From positions 1-64,000 of the forward strand of contig JASMAS010000104.1 of the NCBI GenBank assembly GCA_030754235.1: a DNA stretch of 64,000 nt, given 5' to 3'. The notes beneath the pieces were generated by a model. It did no database searches. It saw nothing but the letters and a program-made list of their open reading frames with translations, and was not told the DNA's origin. Positions 25,027 to 37,341 of the stretch are shown in pieces; the first letter of the stretch is position 1, and each line of letters begins with the position of its first letter. The translations under genes were made by a program, and so were the position numbers. Source of the DNA: Litorilituus sp. (lineage in GTDB: Bacteria > Pseudomonadota > Gammaproteobacteria > Enterobacterales > Alteromonadaceae).

Positions 25027-27555
25027 ATGGCTCAACAACTCAGTGAAGATTTAGCACAACACCGCACCATCATTTTAAGTTTAATTTCCTATGCAACGCA
25101 CGCCAAATTAGACACTTTAATAGAGAAACTGACCCCAAAACTAAATAATAACAAACGGTTTTTAATTAAAATGGAAATTAAGCGGCTTGCTAAACCTTGC
25201 GCTTTAGTTATAGACTTTCGTCCCTACTTTGATAACTGCGAGCCAGTTATTCACCAAAATGTTTGTCATTACCTTGATAAAATCTCTAAATCGTTATTTC
25301 TTGATAGTGTTAAAAATAATAACGGTCTATTTAGCATTCATATTTACAACGAATTAAATGATAAAGCAAAGGTGCGTCACCGTGATATAGTTAACACACA
25401 AGGTGATTCTATGACTCGTGTGACCACAATAATAGAAGATATTCAACAACTAAGCTTGGTTAATACGAATTTTTTTGAAGAACCGCAAGTCACAGGTAAA
25501 TCAACTTGTGGCCTATTTAGTTATGACCCATTAGGAATGTCAAAAAAAGGCAAGCTAGAAGTGGCCATGAATGTAACAACACTTGATTTAAACGCTAACG
25601 CTTGCATTATAAAAGCACCGCTTGAAGCCATTGCTAATGAAAATCAACCGGTTTACTTATGGTTTTATCAACATGATGAGGCATTAGAGTTCCAACAAGA
25701 AATTGTATTAGAATACCACGTAGAAGATCATAAAAAGCCACAATCTGGCATCACCAGCCATTATTTGCTTCGCCTTAGTCAATCGTCTGATGATAAAATG
25801 ATTTCAGCATTGAGCGAACTGCTATCAAAGCGTATAGAGTTAACAAACAAATCACAAACTAGGCAAGTGCAACCCTTAATTGCTTCCATCAATGCCAAAT
25901 GTCACGAGCAATTTTTACTGAATAATACCGTTGATATTCCCATGCTTTGTGCCAAATATAAAACAGGCTGGCGCCCATCAATCTGTTTAAAGACACCGAG
26001 TAACCATTCACTTTGGCAATTTTTTTCTGATGAAAACGGCCAAGACCCGTTGGCTCGTTTATTTACCAATATGAAAATACAGTCAGCGATGAATCAGTCA
26101 GAGAAGTTTGATGATTATGCCTATATATTAAAACACCAATACGGCAACAGTGAATATCAAAAACAACAGTATGTTATTATCTGGCAAAGTGAACTTGTAC
26201 AGGATAATTCAGCGCATAAGCTCCTAAGCAGATATATTCTTACTGGTGATTATCGTTATATACGTTTAAGGGTATTACCGATAGATTCTCAACAAGATGC
26301 CTATATACCGAGTGCATTACCTGACTATATTAATTCTACTATGGCATTGTTAAACCGCCCGCATACCAAAAAAGCCACCAAATTATTAAAAGCGAGTAAC
26401 CAGTTAGCTATTTTAACAGATATCACTGAATTAAATGATGTTTTAGCACTTGAACATACGTTAACTAAAGTTAAATTGAATAAAATAATCAATGAACCAA
26501 TAAAGTGCCCGATAAAGTTTATAATACCTCAATTAGCCCGTAAATCAGTAATGGAAGTGGCCACCATCAATAATAATGATCTTCGTGCTGAAGATAGGTT
26601 TGAGTACCAATTAAATCTAGTCATTAATTATAGCGATAAACAGAGTATTAATGTTGTCGGCATCACTAAAAACATCTCCAGCCGTGGTTTACTGGTTGAA
26701 CTATCGAAACCTGTAAAACTAAAATCAGGGGCAAACCTTCGCTTAACTATAGAGATGCCCTACCGTGGTAAGCTGTTAACTATGCAGAATCAACCTTACC
26801 TATTATTAAATAGTAATGGTGATCGACAACTGCGCTTAACTATCAATGGTTCAGAATCAAAACACGCTGCTTGTCAGGCAATACGTGAGCATATTTATAA
26901 GCATATGGATAACTTAACCCACTGTGGTTTTGATTCAAAAAATATTTTTGGTTTACAAAAGGCCATGCGAAATATCTATGCTAACAACCACTTATCAGTT
27001 CCTTTTTTCATTCATCAAGGAAAGCTGCAATGGCATATTAGCTCAATAGCAGTTAATCAGAACACTGAAATACAAAACTTCAATGGTGTAGATAATTGCG
27101 TAAAAACAATGTTACTGCAAATGGTTGAACAAGAAAAATTTAGAAATTACAGCTTATCATTACTTAATAAAACTTCAGAAGAAAACCCCGTTGAAATATT
27201 CTACATACTCACCCTGCCGAGAAAATCAAAACATAAAGAGCATTATAATTTTTGGTTTAGTGATATAGAGCAATTACAAAAAAATGGCCAGCTAAAACAA
27301 GTATTAGATCAAATTCGTAGTGTAAAAAAACCAAGTATATTGCGGGTACAGTTATCTAGAGTTAATAAAATTATTAATACCTATTTTCGCGATGAACTGC
27401 AGTATCTAGAACAAATATCATCAACGAGTGCACAAGAAATCACCGACACGATCTCCTCACTGACTGGTATAGGAGAGATAACCGATCATACCGAGCAAGT
27501 TTTACAACTATTTGACCACTTCATTGCTAAGAATGAGTTAGCCAAAGTAAGCTAA
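25027..27555 (+). CDS. Large PilZ-domain protein, first PilZ motif degenerate
   Basis: An 842-residue soluble protein, paralogous along its length to the 814-residue protein at 49513-51957: both start with a K..RFL.KME.KRLA.PC motif and share the QFFL/QFLL and W.FF.DE segments. The second PilZ-like unit keeps the c-di-GMP motifs RxxxR (R520-R524) and N549-x-S551-x-x-G554. The first, around residues 150-275, has lost both (KKGK in place of RxxxR, DLNANA in place of DxSxxG). So this copy should bind c-di-GMP at one site while its paralogue has two. No signal peptide or membrane segment; partner proteins unknown. It stands alone with about 210 bases upstream and 556 downstream. Confidence 0.85.
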   Translation: MAQQLSEDLAQHRTIILSLISYATHAKLDTLIEKLTPKLNNNKRFLIKMEIKRLAKPCALVIDFRPYFDNCEPVIHQNVCHYLDKISKSLFLDSVKNNNGLFSIHIYNELNDKAKVRHRDIVNTQGDSMTRVTTIIEDIQQLSLVNTNFFEEPQVTGKSTCGLFSYDPLGMSKKGKLEVAMNVTTLDLNANACIIKAPLEAIANENQPVYLWFYQHDEALEFQQEIVLEYHVEDHKKPQSGITSHYLLRLSQSSDDKMISALSELLSKRIELTNKSQTRQVQPLIASINAKCHEQFLLNNTVDIPMLCAKYKTGWRPSICLKTPSNHSLWQFFSDENGQDPLARLFTNMKIQSAMNQSEKFDDYAYILKHQYGNSEYQKQQYVIIWQSELVQDNSAHKLLSRYILTGDYRYIRLRVLPIDSQQDAYIPSALPDYINSTMALLNRPHTKKATKLLKASNQLAILTDITELNDVLALEHTLTKVKLNKIINEPIKCPIKFIIPQLARKSVMEVATINNNDLRAEDRFEYQLNLVINYSDKQSINVVGITKNISSRGLLVELSKPVKLKSGANLRLTIEMPYRGKLLTMQNQPYLLLNSNGDRQLRLTINGSESKHAACQAIREHIYKHMDNLTHCGFDSKNIFGLQKAMRNIYANNHLSVPFFIHQGKLQWHISSIAVNQNTEIQNFNGVDNCVKTMLLQMVEQEKFRNYSLSLLNKTSEENPVEIFYILTLPRKSKHKEHYNFWFSDIEQLQKNGQLKQVLDQIRSVKKPSILRVQLSRVNKIINTYFRDELQYLEQISSTSAQEITDTISSLTGIGEITDHTEQVLQLFDHFIAKNELAKVS

Positions 27556-28111
27556 CTCTTAAGCAGCCCCCCTTTTACTTAGTTAGGTTATTTTAATTGG
27601 AAGGTTTATAAGATTTCAGCGCATATCAATTTGATTATGAGCTCCTACATGGCTACTTTATAAGGCTTAGCGCTTCATTCATGATATAACAAGAACACGA
27701 CATGAAGACCGATTATCATAGAAGGTATAAGCATATACCACCAAACAATTATTCGCCTCATTAGTACCTTACCTTTAAGCCTTTAAGCCTTAAAATTTAT
27801 TTGCTAAATGGGTTATCAATTAGTGTACTTTCTATTGAAACGTGCGCTTGCTTTTTTCACCATAAAAGGAAATCAATCAAACAGCATAAAATGACGTTAC
27901 TCGTCACGAGTAAATAGAAAGACCCCCTCCCATAAAAAATCAAGAATTAGGTTTGATCTAGAACAACATCGCTGCTACTTTTAAGTTAACACGGCATGAA
28001 TGTTCTATTACATAACATTGCTCAGGAATCATTCAGCTTAGCTTTACGAGTATATTATTAAAGTAAGTTACTCGCTTTAGCTTTACGAACATCAACACAG
28101 TAGTAAATTAT
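27556..28111. other. Intergenic gap between PilZ and chemoreceptor genes
   Basis: About 556 AT-rich bases with no credible gene. A 12-base direct repeat, TTAGCTTTACGA, occurs at about 28036-28047 and 28078-28089, immediately upstream of the chemoreceptor start and possibly in its promoter region. Otherwise nothing recognised. Confidence 0.5.
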
Positions 28112-29686
28112 ATGGCTAATTCTCCCCGAGCAACACAAATAGAAGTCACTTATTCCAATAGAGATATATTAATTTCGACCACTGATTTAAAAGGACGTAT
28201 CACCTATACCAATAATGTTTTCTGTAAAATTGCTGGTTTTACCAAAGATGAACTTGATGGACATGGGCATAATATAGTACGTCATGAGGACATGCCCAAA
28301 GCTGCTTTTGCCAATTTATGGGAAACTATTAAACAAAACCAGTCATGGATGGGTCCAGTTAAGAATAAGTGTAAAAATGGTGATCATTATTGGGTTAATG
28401 CCTATGTCACTCCAATAAAAAATTCCCAAGGAAAAACTTTTGAATACCAATCGGTAAGAACAAAACCTGATCCTGATGTTGTGGCAAGAGCGAAACTATG
28501 CTACCAAAAAATTAACGACGATAATATTCCTTTTTTATTCAAGATGAAGAATATTGATATGACACTTTATGTGCAAAATTTATTGTGGCTTATCACTTTG
28601 CTTTTAGTATTAACAACTGTTTTTAGTAAATCCGCCTTGGCTATCATGATCCCCTTAATTTTTCTCAATATATTGACAGCCATGTTACTTTCTCATTGGC
28701 GTAACAGCTATAGCACTTTAGTTGAGCAAGCTGACCGAATTTTCACCAACCCTTTAATGAGTTACATATACAGCGGTAAACACGACAAAATTGGACGCAT
28801 ATTTCTTGCTTTATCCATGAGGAAGGCCGAAATTAGTGCTATTAATGGTAGAGCTAAGGACTTAAGCTCCAATGTTAAAAATATTGCACAAGATACGACT
28901 AACAACGGAAATAATGTTGCCAATATGCTCACCGAACAAAACGATGAGATTGATCATGTTGCAACAGCTATGGCGCAAATGACTACTGCCATAGAAGATA
29001 TTTCATCTTTATTAACAAGCGCAGTGAAAGCATCAAATGAAGGTAAAGAAAAAAGTGGACAAGGTGTGCTGGCGGTGAAGAAAACGGTATCAGCTATCGA
29101 GTCTCTTTCAAAACAATTATCAAGTGTAGAAAAAGTAATTCATACCTTAGCCAATGGACGTCATGCTATTTCAACTATATCAGATGAAATAAGCTCAATC
29201 GCAGATCAAACTAATTTACTTGCGTTAAATGCCGCTATAGAAGCAGCAAGAGCAGGTGAGCAAGGGAGAGGCTTTGCTGTGGTAGCTGAAGAAGTTAGAG
29301 CCTTAGCTTTTCGTTCTCAACAATCTACAGAAGAGATAAAAACCACACTGGATTCATTAAACAAAGAATCCACACAAGCAATAAGTGCTGTTGATGAAGG
29401 AATAAAACAAGTGAACCTTTGTGTTAATCATGCTCAAAAAACCGGCGATAATTTGGTCGATATTAATAATGAAGTTGAGAACATATCGGTGTTAAATAGT
29501 CAAATAGCGACAACGGTTGAAGAACAATCTACGGTTGCTAAACAAATAAGCATTAACACTAACAAAATTAAAGCAATTGCCGATTTAGGGGTAGAACATG
29601 GAGCAGAAATGAAACAACTCAGTAAAAACTTATCAAGTGAGTTAACTGTTTTGCATAATTTTATTGCTCAGTTTGAACAAAACTAA
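28112..29686 (+). CDS. PAS-containing methyl-accepting chemotaxis protein (Aer-like)
   Basis: A 524-residue chemoreceptor with an N-terminal cytoplasmic PAS domain (residues about 10-125; [24 protein letters not shown]) instead of a periplasmic ligand domain, a paired hydrophobic stretch at about 155-195, and a C-terminal signalling helix bundle whose tip is [35 protein letters not shown]. The layout matches Aer-type redox or energy sensors; whether FAD binds cannot be told. The C-terminus has no CheR/CheB pentapeptide. Ends by overlapping the convergent helicase gene. Confidence 0.93.
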   Translation: MANSPRATQIEVTYSNRDILISTTDLKGRITYTNNVFCKIAGFTKDELDGHGHNIVRHEDMPKAAFANLWETIKQNQSWMGPVKNKCKNGDHYWVNAYVTPIKNSQGKTFEYQSVRTKPDPDVVARAKLCYQKINDDNIPFLFKMKNIDMTLYVQNLLWLITLLLVLTTVFSKSALAIMIPLIFLNILTAMLLSHWRNSYSTLVEQADRIFTNPLMSYIYSGKHDKIGRIFLALSMRKAEISAINGRAKDLSSNVKNIAQDTTNNGNNVANMLTEQNDEIDHVATAMAQMTTAIEDISSLLTSAVKASNEGKEKSGQGVLAVKKTVSAIESLSKQLSSVEKVIHTLANGRHAISTISDEISSIADQTNLLALNAAIEAARAGEQGRGFAVVAEEVRALAFRSQQSTEEIKTTLDSLNKESTQAISAVDEGIKQVNLCVNHAQKTGDNLVDINNEVENISVLNSQIATTVEEQSTVAKQISINTNKIKAIADLGVEHGAEMKQLSKNLSSELTVLHNFIAQFEQN

Positions 29687-31056
29687 TTATTTGGGTGATG
29701 AGGTGTTGAGCGTCTGCCGTGTTTAACTCTACCTTCCGCTGTATTTCCCATAACTTTCTTAGTAGTCTTTTTAGCTTGATTTTGATGACTTTTTGTCAAA
29801 TGCTGACCGTCTTTATGCTCTATTTTTGCTGATTTAGGTTTTTTCGGTTTCTTCGCTTTTTTAGCTTTCAAAGGCCTGATAGCTCTTGATTCACCGAGTT
29901 CGTTAACTGGGATAAATTTATCAAGCACTTTACGCTCAATATGTTGTTGTATAACATGCTCAATATCCCATAATTGCTGTAACTCATCGGCACATATCAA
30001 TGAAACCGCTTGACCGGTGTTGCCTGCTCTAGCGGTTCTTCCAATTCGGTGCACGTAATCTTCAGGTACATTAGGTAAATCAAAATTAACCACATTAGGC
30101 AATAAATCTATATCGATGCCACGAGCAGCAATATCTGTCGCGACTAAAATTTTCACACGCCCCTCTTTAAAAGAAGCAAGTGCTTTAGTGCGCGCTCCTT
30201 GGCTTTTGTTACCATGAATGGCTGCAGCAGTTAATCCTTCAGATTCTAAATAACGAGAAAGCCTATTAGCGCCATGCTTAGTTTTGGTAAATACTAGTAC
30301 CTGCTGCCAGTTATTCTCTTTAATTAAGTGGTTCAATAATGCTGGTTTGCGTTTTTTATCGACTGCCGTTAGCCATTGAGTGACTTTTTCTGCCGTTGAA
30401 TTTTCAGGGTTCACTGATATTTCTAAGGGTTTACGTACCAAGCCTTTAGCTAGGGTGCGAATATCTGCTGAAAATGTGGCGGAAAAAAGTAAATTTTGTC
30501 TTTTAGCAGGTAGCAAAGCGATAATTTTTCTAATATCTCTAATAAAGCCCATATCCAACATGCGATCGGCTTCATCAAGAATAAGTACTTCCAGCTGAGA
30601 AAACTTAATGGCATTTTGATTATATAAATCAAGCAAACGACCTGGAGTAGCTACCAACACATCAACGCCTTGTCTTAAGCGCATCATTTGAGGATTAATT
30701 TTAACGCCACCAAAAACAACCGTTGAGTGTAAGTTTACATACTTACCATAGGTAGCAATACTATCGCTAACTTGTGCAGCCAGTTCTCGTGTGGGCGTTA
30801 AGATTAAAGATCTAACATTGTTGGGTCCAACTTTTATGCTTGTATCGTTACTAAGACGCTGTAATAAGGGCAAAGTAAAACCAGCGGTTTTACCTGTACC
30901 TGTTTGTGCCGCTGCCATAACATCTTTACCTGATATTACTGCCGGAATAGCCTGCGCTTGAATAGGCGATGGCGTATCATAACCCTGCTCATTAATAGCC
31001 TTTAATAATGGCTTAGATAAACCTAACTCGGTGAACTTAGGGGTGGTAGAACTCAT
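29683..31056 (-). CDS. rhlE: DEAD-box RNA helicase, RhlE-like
   Basis: An ATP-dependent RNA helicase of about 457 residues. RecA-like domain 1: Q motif ([14 protein letters not shown]), [32 protein letters not shown]; domain 2: [32 protein letters not shown]. The C-terminal tail (about 60 residues) is Lys-rich and probably contacts RNA. Such helicases are often cold-induced in this group. I chose the ATG at 31056 because it gives the family start and the longer frame adds 25 atypical residues. It overlaps the preceding convergent chemoreceptor gene by 4 bases. Confidence 0.93.
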   Translation of the reverse strand: MSSTTPKFTELGLSKPLLKAINEQGYDTPSPIQAQAIPAVISGKDVMAAAQTGTGKTAGFTLPLLQRLSNDTSIKVGPNNVRSLILTPTRELAAQVSDSIATYGKYVNLHSTVVFGGVKINPQMMRLRQGVDVLVATPGRLLDLYNQNAIKFSQLEVLILDEADRMLDMGFIRDIRKIIALLPAKRQNLLFSATFSADIRTLAKGLVRKPLEISVNPENSTAEKVTQWLTAVDKKRKPALLNHLIKENNWQQVLVFTKTKHGANRLSRYLESEGLTAAAIHGNKSQGARTKALASFKEGRVKILVATDIAARGIDIDLLPNVVNFDLPNVPEDYVHRIGRTARAGNTGQAVSLICADELQQLWDIEHVIQQHIERKVLDKFIPVNELGESRAIRPLKAKKAKKPKKPKSAKIEHKDGQHLTKSHQNQAKKTTKKVMGNTAEGRVKHGRRSTPHHPNN

Positions 31057-31214
31057 AAAAAAATCTCTTAGTGTGAAGCATCGCATGACAAGTTTATATT
31101 TCAAGTAACGAGCGTGGTGCAAATAAATCATGCGTCATAGACGGGCGTGCAGCATACAGTATGCATGATGAAATTGGTATCAGTGTAGAGCAAAAAAGCC
31201 TATTTAAGTAAAAG

Positions 31215-31246
31215 AAAAGCCGAACAACATTGATTGCTCGGCTTTT
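31215..31246 (-). terminator. Intrinsic terminator of the sec operon
   Basis: AAAAGCCGA (31215-31223) pairs perfectly with TCGGCTTTT (31238-31246); on the minus strand the stem is followed by TTTTCTTTT. It lies 100 bases past secF and ends the yajC-secD-secF transcript. It may also act on the other strand. Confidence 0.85.
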
Positions 31247-31345
31247 TGCTTTATTTATTGCTCTTGGGTATATACCCTCTCTAGTTGAAGATGCAGAATT
31301 TAGCGAACATTTTCAAATGTCACGGGTGCAATACTAATGTGAAAT

Positions 31346-32296
31346 TTACGGCATCATCATTTCGTCTTGATCTGCACCTTCTTTGTCAATCACTTCTGGA
31401 ATTAAATCTTCTTTTGAAATGCCTAATGCTAACGCAACGAGTGACGCCACATAAATAGAGGAGTAGGTACCTACAAAAACACCAAAGAGTAACGCCGTGG
31501 AAAAACCATGAATTAGCGCACCACCTTTAAAGAATAGCGCCGCTAATACTAAGAGTGTAGTGATTGAAGTAATAAAAGTACGACTTAAGGTCTGTGTTAA
31601 TGAAATATTAATAATTTCTTCTGCACTACCTTCACGAATTTTACGAAAGTTTTCACGAATTCTGTCTGAAACCACAATGGTATCATTTAGTGAATAACCA
31701 ATAACCGCTAATATTGCCGCAAGTACAGTTAAATCGAACTCTAACCCTAATATTGAAAATAAGCCTAGGGTTAGTAATACATCATGAAATAGCGCGATAA
31801 CCGAACCAACAGCAAAACGCCATTCAAAACGAAAAGCAACATATACTAGGATACAAATCAATGCCGTTAGCATGGCTAAACCACCCTGCTCTGCTAGTTC
31901 ATCACCAACACTGGCACCTACAAACTCAATACGGCGCATATCAACTTTTTGCCCAGTACCTGACTCAAGTATTGATAATATTTCATTGCCGAGCATTTCA
32001 GCTTTAACGTCTTCGCGTAAACCTAAGCGAATAACAACATCACGACTACTACCATAAAACTGTACTTTGGCATCGTCATGACCATTGTCTTCCATCAGCT
32101 TACGCAGCTTTTGTAAGTCAGCAGCCTCTTCAAAACCTACTTCGATTAAAGTTCCCCCAGTAAAATCTAGACCGAAGTTAAGTTTATTCGTACTTAAAGA
32201 CACAATGGCAGCAATTATTAATAGGGTACTAAATACCATCGCAATTTTGCGAAAGCTCATGAAAGCGACGGTTTCTTTTAATTGTAAAATTTGCAT
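31346..32296 (-). CDS. secF: Protein translocase subunit SecF
   Basis: A 316-residue RND-like inner-membrane protein with six transmembrane helices and one large periplasmic loop; with SecD it uses the proton (or in some marine bacteria sodium) gradient to pull exported proteins forward. Motifs: LNFGLDFTGGTLIEV, VGDELAEQG, and AVIGYSLNDTIVVSDRIRE. It follows secD by 21 bases in the conserved yajC-secD-secF order. The C-terminus is acidic. Length matches E. coli SecF (323). Confidence 0.97.
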   Translation of the reverse strand: MQILQLKETVAFMSFRKIAMVFSTLLIIAAIVSLSTNKLNFGLDFTGGTLIEVGFEEAADLQKLRKLMEDNGHDDAKVQFYGSSRDVVIRLGLREDVKAEMLGNEILSILESGTGQKVDMRRIEFVGASVGDELAEQGGLAMLTALICILVYVAFRFEWRFAVGSVIALFHDVLLTLGLFSILGLEFDLTVLAAILAVIGYSLNDTIVVSDRIRENFRKIREGSAEEIINISLTQTLSRTFITSITTLLVLAALFFKGGALIHGFSTALLFGVFVGTYSSIYVASLVALALGISKEDLIPEVIDKEGADQDEMMMP

Positions 32297-32317
32297 TATA
32301 TTTGAATTCCCGTCTGA

Positions 32318-34165
32318 CTATATCGATAACTTTTTAAGGTGTTTTCCACCCCAAAGTGCATTAACTATGGTTCTTGAACCAACCACAGAGGTAAACATTG
32401 AGGTAATAATACCAATAGAAAGTGTTACGGCAAAACCTTTCACGGGTCCAGTACCGACCGCAAATAAAATCAATGCGGCAATTAAAGTCGTAATATTGGC
32501 ATCAATAATGGTCGAGAATGCGGCTTCATAACCTTGATGTATCGCTTGTTGAATTGTTTTACCTTCACGAATTTCTTCACGAATACGCTCAAATATCAAC
32601 ACATTGGCATCAACTGCCATTCCTACTGTTAAGACAATACCTGCCATGCCTGGTAAGGTTAATGTCGCTCCGGGGATCATTGACATTACACCAACAATTA
32701 AGACTAAATTAGCGCCTAAAGCAAAATTCGCAACAATACCAAAGGCGCGGTAGTAAATAATCATAAAAACAAAGACTAGCGCAAAACCCATCATGATTGC
32801 TTGAAAACCAAGTTGAACGTTTTCAGCGCCTAGCGTTGGTCCTACAGTACGCTCTTCGACTATAGTTATAGGCGCAATCAAAGCCCCTGCACGTAATAAT
32901 AACGCTAAGTTATGGGCTTCAGCTTGACTACCAGCGCCAGTGATACGAAAAGATTTACCTAGACGAGATTGAATGGTAGCCACAGAAATAACTTCCTGTA
33001 CCTTTTCAAAAATAATATTGCCTTCAACGTCGCGTTTTTCCGTGGGTTTATATTCAATAAATACTGTCGCCATCGGCTTGCCAATATTACTTTTTGTGCC
33101 ATTTGACATTTTAGAGCCACCTGCGCTATCCAGAGAAATATTTACCTGTGGGCGCGAATACTCATCAAAACCTGACTTAGCATCGGTAATATGATCACCC
33201 GTTAGCATGATGCGCTTTTTAAGCAAGCTTGGCTTACCATCTTTATCCGTTAATAAAATAGAGCTTGCTGGAACTCGGCCATTTAATGCTGCGCCAATAT
33301 CCCCTTCAGTATCAACTAATCTAAATTCAATCGTTGCTGTTGCGTTAAGAATTTCTTTTGCTTTAGCGGTATCTTGTACACCCGGTAATTCGATAACGAT
33401 GTGCTTTTTACCTTGGCGTTGCACTAATGGCTCTGCAACCCCTAGCTCATTGACACGGTTACGAATAATAGTAATATTTTGCTGAAGAGCGTATTCACGA
33501 ATTTCTTTTAACTTTACTTCTGTCATTTGGGCAGTAAGCGTTAACGTATCTTCATCCGTATTAAGCAATATGTTGCGATAGCGTTTCTTTAGTAAAGGTT
33601 GTGCTTGTTCAAGATCTTCAATTTTACGGAACTTGACCACAATACCATCACCGCTTTCTTTTACGCTGCGATAACGAATTCGTTCATTTCTTAAGTCACC
33701 ACGAAAATCGGCCACCATACCAAGTTTAGCTTTATTAATGGCTTCTTTCATGTTTACTTCCATCAAAAAGCTAACACCACCGCTTAAATCTAGACCTAAC
33801 TTCATTGGTGTGCCGCCAATACCTGATAACCATGTTGGGGTTGCAGGTGTTAAGTTTAAGGCGACTGAATATTGCTTACCTAAATTATCATCTAAAATAT
33901 CACGAGCTTTTAACTGAGCTTCAGCCGTTTTAAAACGGGTCAATACTTGCCCTTTATCTAAAACAAGGCTAAAAAATTCAATATTTTCTCGTTCTAAATT
34001 AGCTTTAATGGTATCTAAGGTGGCTGCATTGGCTTCAACGCCACGTAATCCAGAGACTTGCACAGCATAATCGTCTGGAAATAAATTAGGTGTGGCATAG
34101 AGCGCACCAATAGCAACGATAAGCGCTACCATCAATGTTTTCCATAAAGGGTATTTGTTTAACAC
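32318..34165 (-). CDS. secD: Protein translocase subunit SecD
   Basis: A 615-residue partner of SecF with one N-terminal and five C-terminal transmembrane helices and a large periplasmic domain (P1 head and base) between. Signatures are [31 protein letters not shown], and the D5-like [24 protein letters not shown] motif. Same length as E. coli SecD (615). The gene lies between yajC (229 bases upstream) and secF (21 bases downstream). Confidence 0.97.
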   Translation of the reverse strand: MLNKYPLWKTLMVALIVAIGALYATPNLFPDDYAVQVSGLRGVEANAATLDTIKANLERENIEFFSLVLDKGQVLTRFKTAEAQLKARDILDDNLGKQYSVALNLTPATPTWLSGIGGTPMKLGLDLSGGVSFLMEVNMKEAINKAKLGMVADFRGDLRNERIRYRSVKESGDGIVVKFRKIEDLEQAQPLLKKRYRNILLNTDEDTLTLTAQMTEVKLKEIREYALQQNITIIRNRVNELGVAEPLVQRQGKKHIVIELPGVQDTAKAKEILNATATIEFRLVDTEGDIGAALNGRVPASSILLTDKDGKPSLLKKRIMLTGDHITDAKSGFDEYSRPQVNISLDSAGGSKMSNGTKSNIGKPMATVFIEYKPTEKRDVEGNIIFEKVQEVISVATIQSRLGKSFRITGAGSQAEAHNLALLLRAGALIAPITIVEERTVGPTLGAENVQLGFQAIMMGFALVFVFMIIYYRAFGIVANFALGANLVLIVGVMSMIPGATLTLPGMAGIVLTVGMAVDANVLIFERIREEIREGKTIQQAIHQGYEAAFSTIIDANITTLIAALILFAVGTGPVKGFAVTLSIGIITSMFTSVVGSRTIVNALWGGKHLKKLSI

Positions 34166-34394
34166 AATCTGTCCTTTTTATTACTTTTTAAGTCAATGCT
34201 TAGCATTGAAATTTCATTACACTTTTAGTTAAATTATTTGACTTTAATTTAAAAAGCCACGGAATTGCCGATATCAACATTCCGAGTTTTTTCTCTATTT
34301 CATCCTAAAACTGTCTGTTAGGAGCTCAATTGCTTACCAAAAGAATTGGTGAGTATTTTTACTGTCGAAATAAAGCCAAATAATAAAGATAAAA

Positions 34395-34730
34395 CTATAA
34401 ACTTTTCATTGTGCCTTTTGGAAGTACCGCATTGATAGCAGCTTTTTGTATTGTCACTTCAGTACTCTCACTAATGCCTACAACGATAAAGTCTTTTTCA
34501 TCAGATACTTTAACGATTTTGCCAACAATCCCCCCCTGAGTTAACACTTCATCGCCTTTTGACAAAGCTGACATCAAGCTTTTGTGCTCTTTCATCCGCT
34601 TGGCTTGTGGACGGTAAATCATAAAGTAAAATACTAAACCAAATACCGCTAGCATGATGATCATTTCCATACCTCCACCAGCGGGTGCTGGAGCGGCTGC
34701 GGCGTGGGCTGTATTGATAAATAAACTCAT
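34395..34730 (-). CDS. yajC: Sec translocon accessory subunit YajC
   Basis: A 111-residue single-span inner-membrane protein (transmembrane segment about 22-42, IIMLAVFGLVFYFMIYRPQ) with a basic cytosolic domain carrying KGDEVLTQGGIVGKI. It joins SecDF in the holotranslocon. It lies between tgt and secD, as in E. coli. The 229-base gap to secD is wider than usual and holds a weak stem (CGGAAT 34260-34265 with ATTCCG 34279-34284), possibly an attenuator. Confidence 0.96.
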   Translation of the reverse strand: MSLFINTAHAAAAPAPAGGGMEMIIMLAVFGLVFYFMIYRPQAKRMKEHKSLMSALSKGDEVLTQGGIVGKIVKVSDEKDFIVVGISESTEVTIQKAAINAVLPKGTMKSL

Positions 34731-34790
34731 AATATCCTCTTATACTTATTCTAATAATTAATAAAACTTTTTTGGTAAAGCCTACACTTG

Positions 34791-35954
<1,164 letters not shown>

Positions 35955-36021
35955 CTAGCAAAACAGGCCGGCGGTGTTTGCTTTAAAACTGTTGACTGTG
36001 TTTACACACGTAATAACTCAA

Positions 36022-37077
36022 TTAAATAAACTGTTTTTCTTGTTTTGTAAGAAACATTGCATCACCATAACTAAAAAAGCGATATTTTTCTCTAATAGCA
36101 TGTTGATATGCATTCATAATATGTTCATAACCTGCAAAAGCACTCACCAACATTAACAAGGTTGATTCCGATAAATGAAAATTAGTTAATAGTGCATCAA
36201 CTAACTTAAATTCATAACCAGGTGTAATAAAAATATCAGTATCCCCATAAAATGCGGTAAGTTCACTACCATTGTCTTGGGCTGATTTAGCCGCGCTTTC
36301 TAAGGAGCGAACAGAAGTAGTCCCAACGGCAACAACCTTACCACCAGCTGCTTTAGTCTTTTTAATTTGCTCAACCACTTCATCACTCACTTCAACATAT
36401 TCAGCATGCATAATGTGATCGAGAATTTCATCAACTTTCACAGGTTGAAAAGTACCTGCACCAACATGTAAGGTAACAAAAGCAAGTTCAATACCCTTCT
36501 CTTGTAACTGTGTTAATAAGGGAGCATCGAAATGTAAACCTGCCGTAGGCGCAGCGACTGCACCGGGCTTTTCATTATAAACTGTTTGATAGCGTTCTCT
36601 GTCACTGCTCTCATCGGGGCGATCTATATAAGGGGGTAATGGCATATGGCCAATTTCGTCCAAGATGGATAAGACAGATTTTTCACCATCAAACTTTAAT
36701 TCAAATAAAGCACCATGTCTTGCCACCATTGTCGCCTTAGCGACTCCTTCAAGCAACAACTCGGCCCCCTCTTTAGGAGATTTACTTGCACGGATATGTG
36801 CTAGCACAGTATTTTTATCAATTAAACGCTCAACTAATACTTCAATTTTACCACCGCTAGACTTTTGTCCAAACATCCGAGCAGGAATGACTCGAGTATT
36901 ATTGAAAACTAATAAATCACCACGATTTAATTGCGCTAAAATATCTGTAAAACCCAAATCATCAAGTTTACCGCTATTACCATCTAGCACCATTAATCGG
37001 CTAGCCGTACGCTCCGCTTTAGGAAATCGAGCAATTAATTGAGAAGGTAAATCAAAAGAAAAATCAGATACACGCAT
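36022..37077 (-). CDS. queA: S-adenosylmethionine:tRNA ribosyltransferase-isomerase
   Basis: Forms epoxyqueuosine on tRNA by transferring the ribosyl part of AdoMet to preQ1. The 351-residue length and segments [44 protein letters not shown] and [20 protein letters not shown] are family signatures. First gene of queA-tgt-yajC-secD-secF. Upstream lies a 264-base gap with the divergent aceK gene. Confidence 0.97.
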   Translation of the reverse strand: MRVSDFSFDLPSQLIARFPKAERTASRLMVLDGNSGKLDDLGFTDILAQLNRGDLLVFNNTRVIPARMFGQKSSGGKIEVLVERLIDKNTVLAHIRASKSPKEGAELLLEGVAKATMVARHGALFELKFDGEKSVLSILDEIGHMPLPPYIDRPDESSDRERYQTVYNEKPGAVAAPTAGLHFDAPLLTQLQEKGIELAFVTLHVGAGTFQPVKVDEILDHIMHAEYVEVSDEVVEQIKKTKAAGGKVVAVGTTSVRSLESAAKSAQDNGSELTAFYGDTDIFITPGYEFKLVDALLTNFHLSESTLLMLVSAFAGYEHIMNAYQHAIREKYRFFSYGDAMFLTKQEKQFI

Positions 37078-37341
37078 GATAAATAGTTAAACTTGTCTTT
37101 ACGCCTAGCTTTTAGCCAGACAAATTGGTGAAAATAAAGCGCATAATTTTAGAGCCCAAGTCCTTATATAGCAAGTTAAATCAATAAAATTAAGCTATTG
37201 GTTTTGTCCCTTATATAAGCGAGTTTGAACGATGGTAAAATAATTGTTAATTATATTCAGTATTTAACGGAAATATCCTGTTCAAATGCTGTTTTTCAAG
37301 TATGCTCATAGATAATAACAATTCAACATCAGACGGCTAAT

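Noticed and set aside
24793-25038. Possible 81-codon gene on the minus strand overlapping SUMT and the PilZ gene start
   Set aside because: No ribosome site, overlap with two real gene ends, AT-rich low-complexity composition.
31152-31164. GCATAC-A-GTATGC palindrome upstream of rhlE
   Set aside because: Short and next to a dispersed-repeat arm; no evidence of function.
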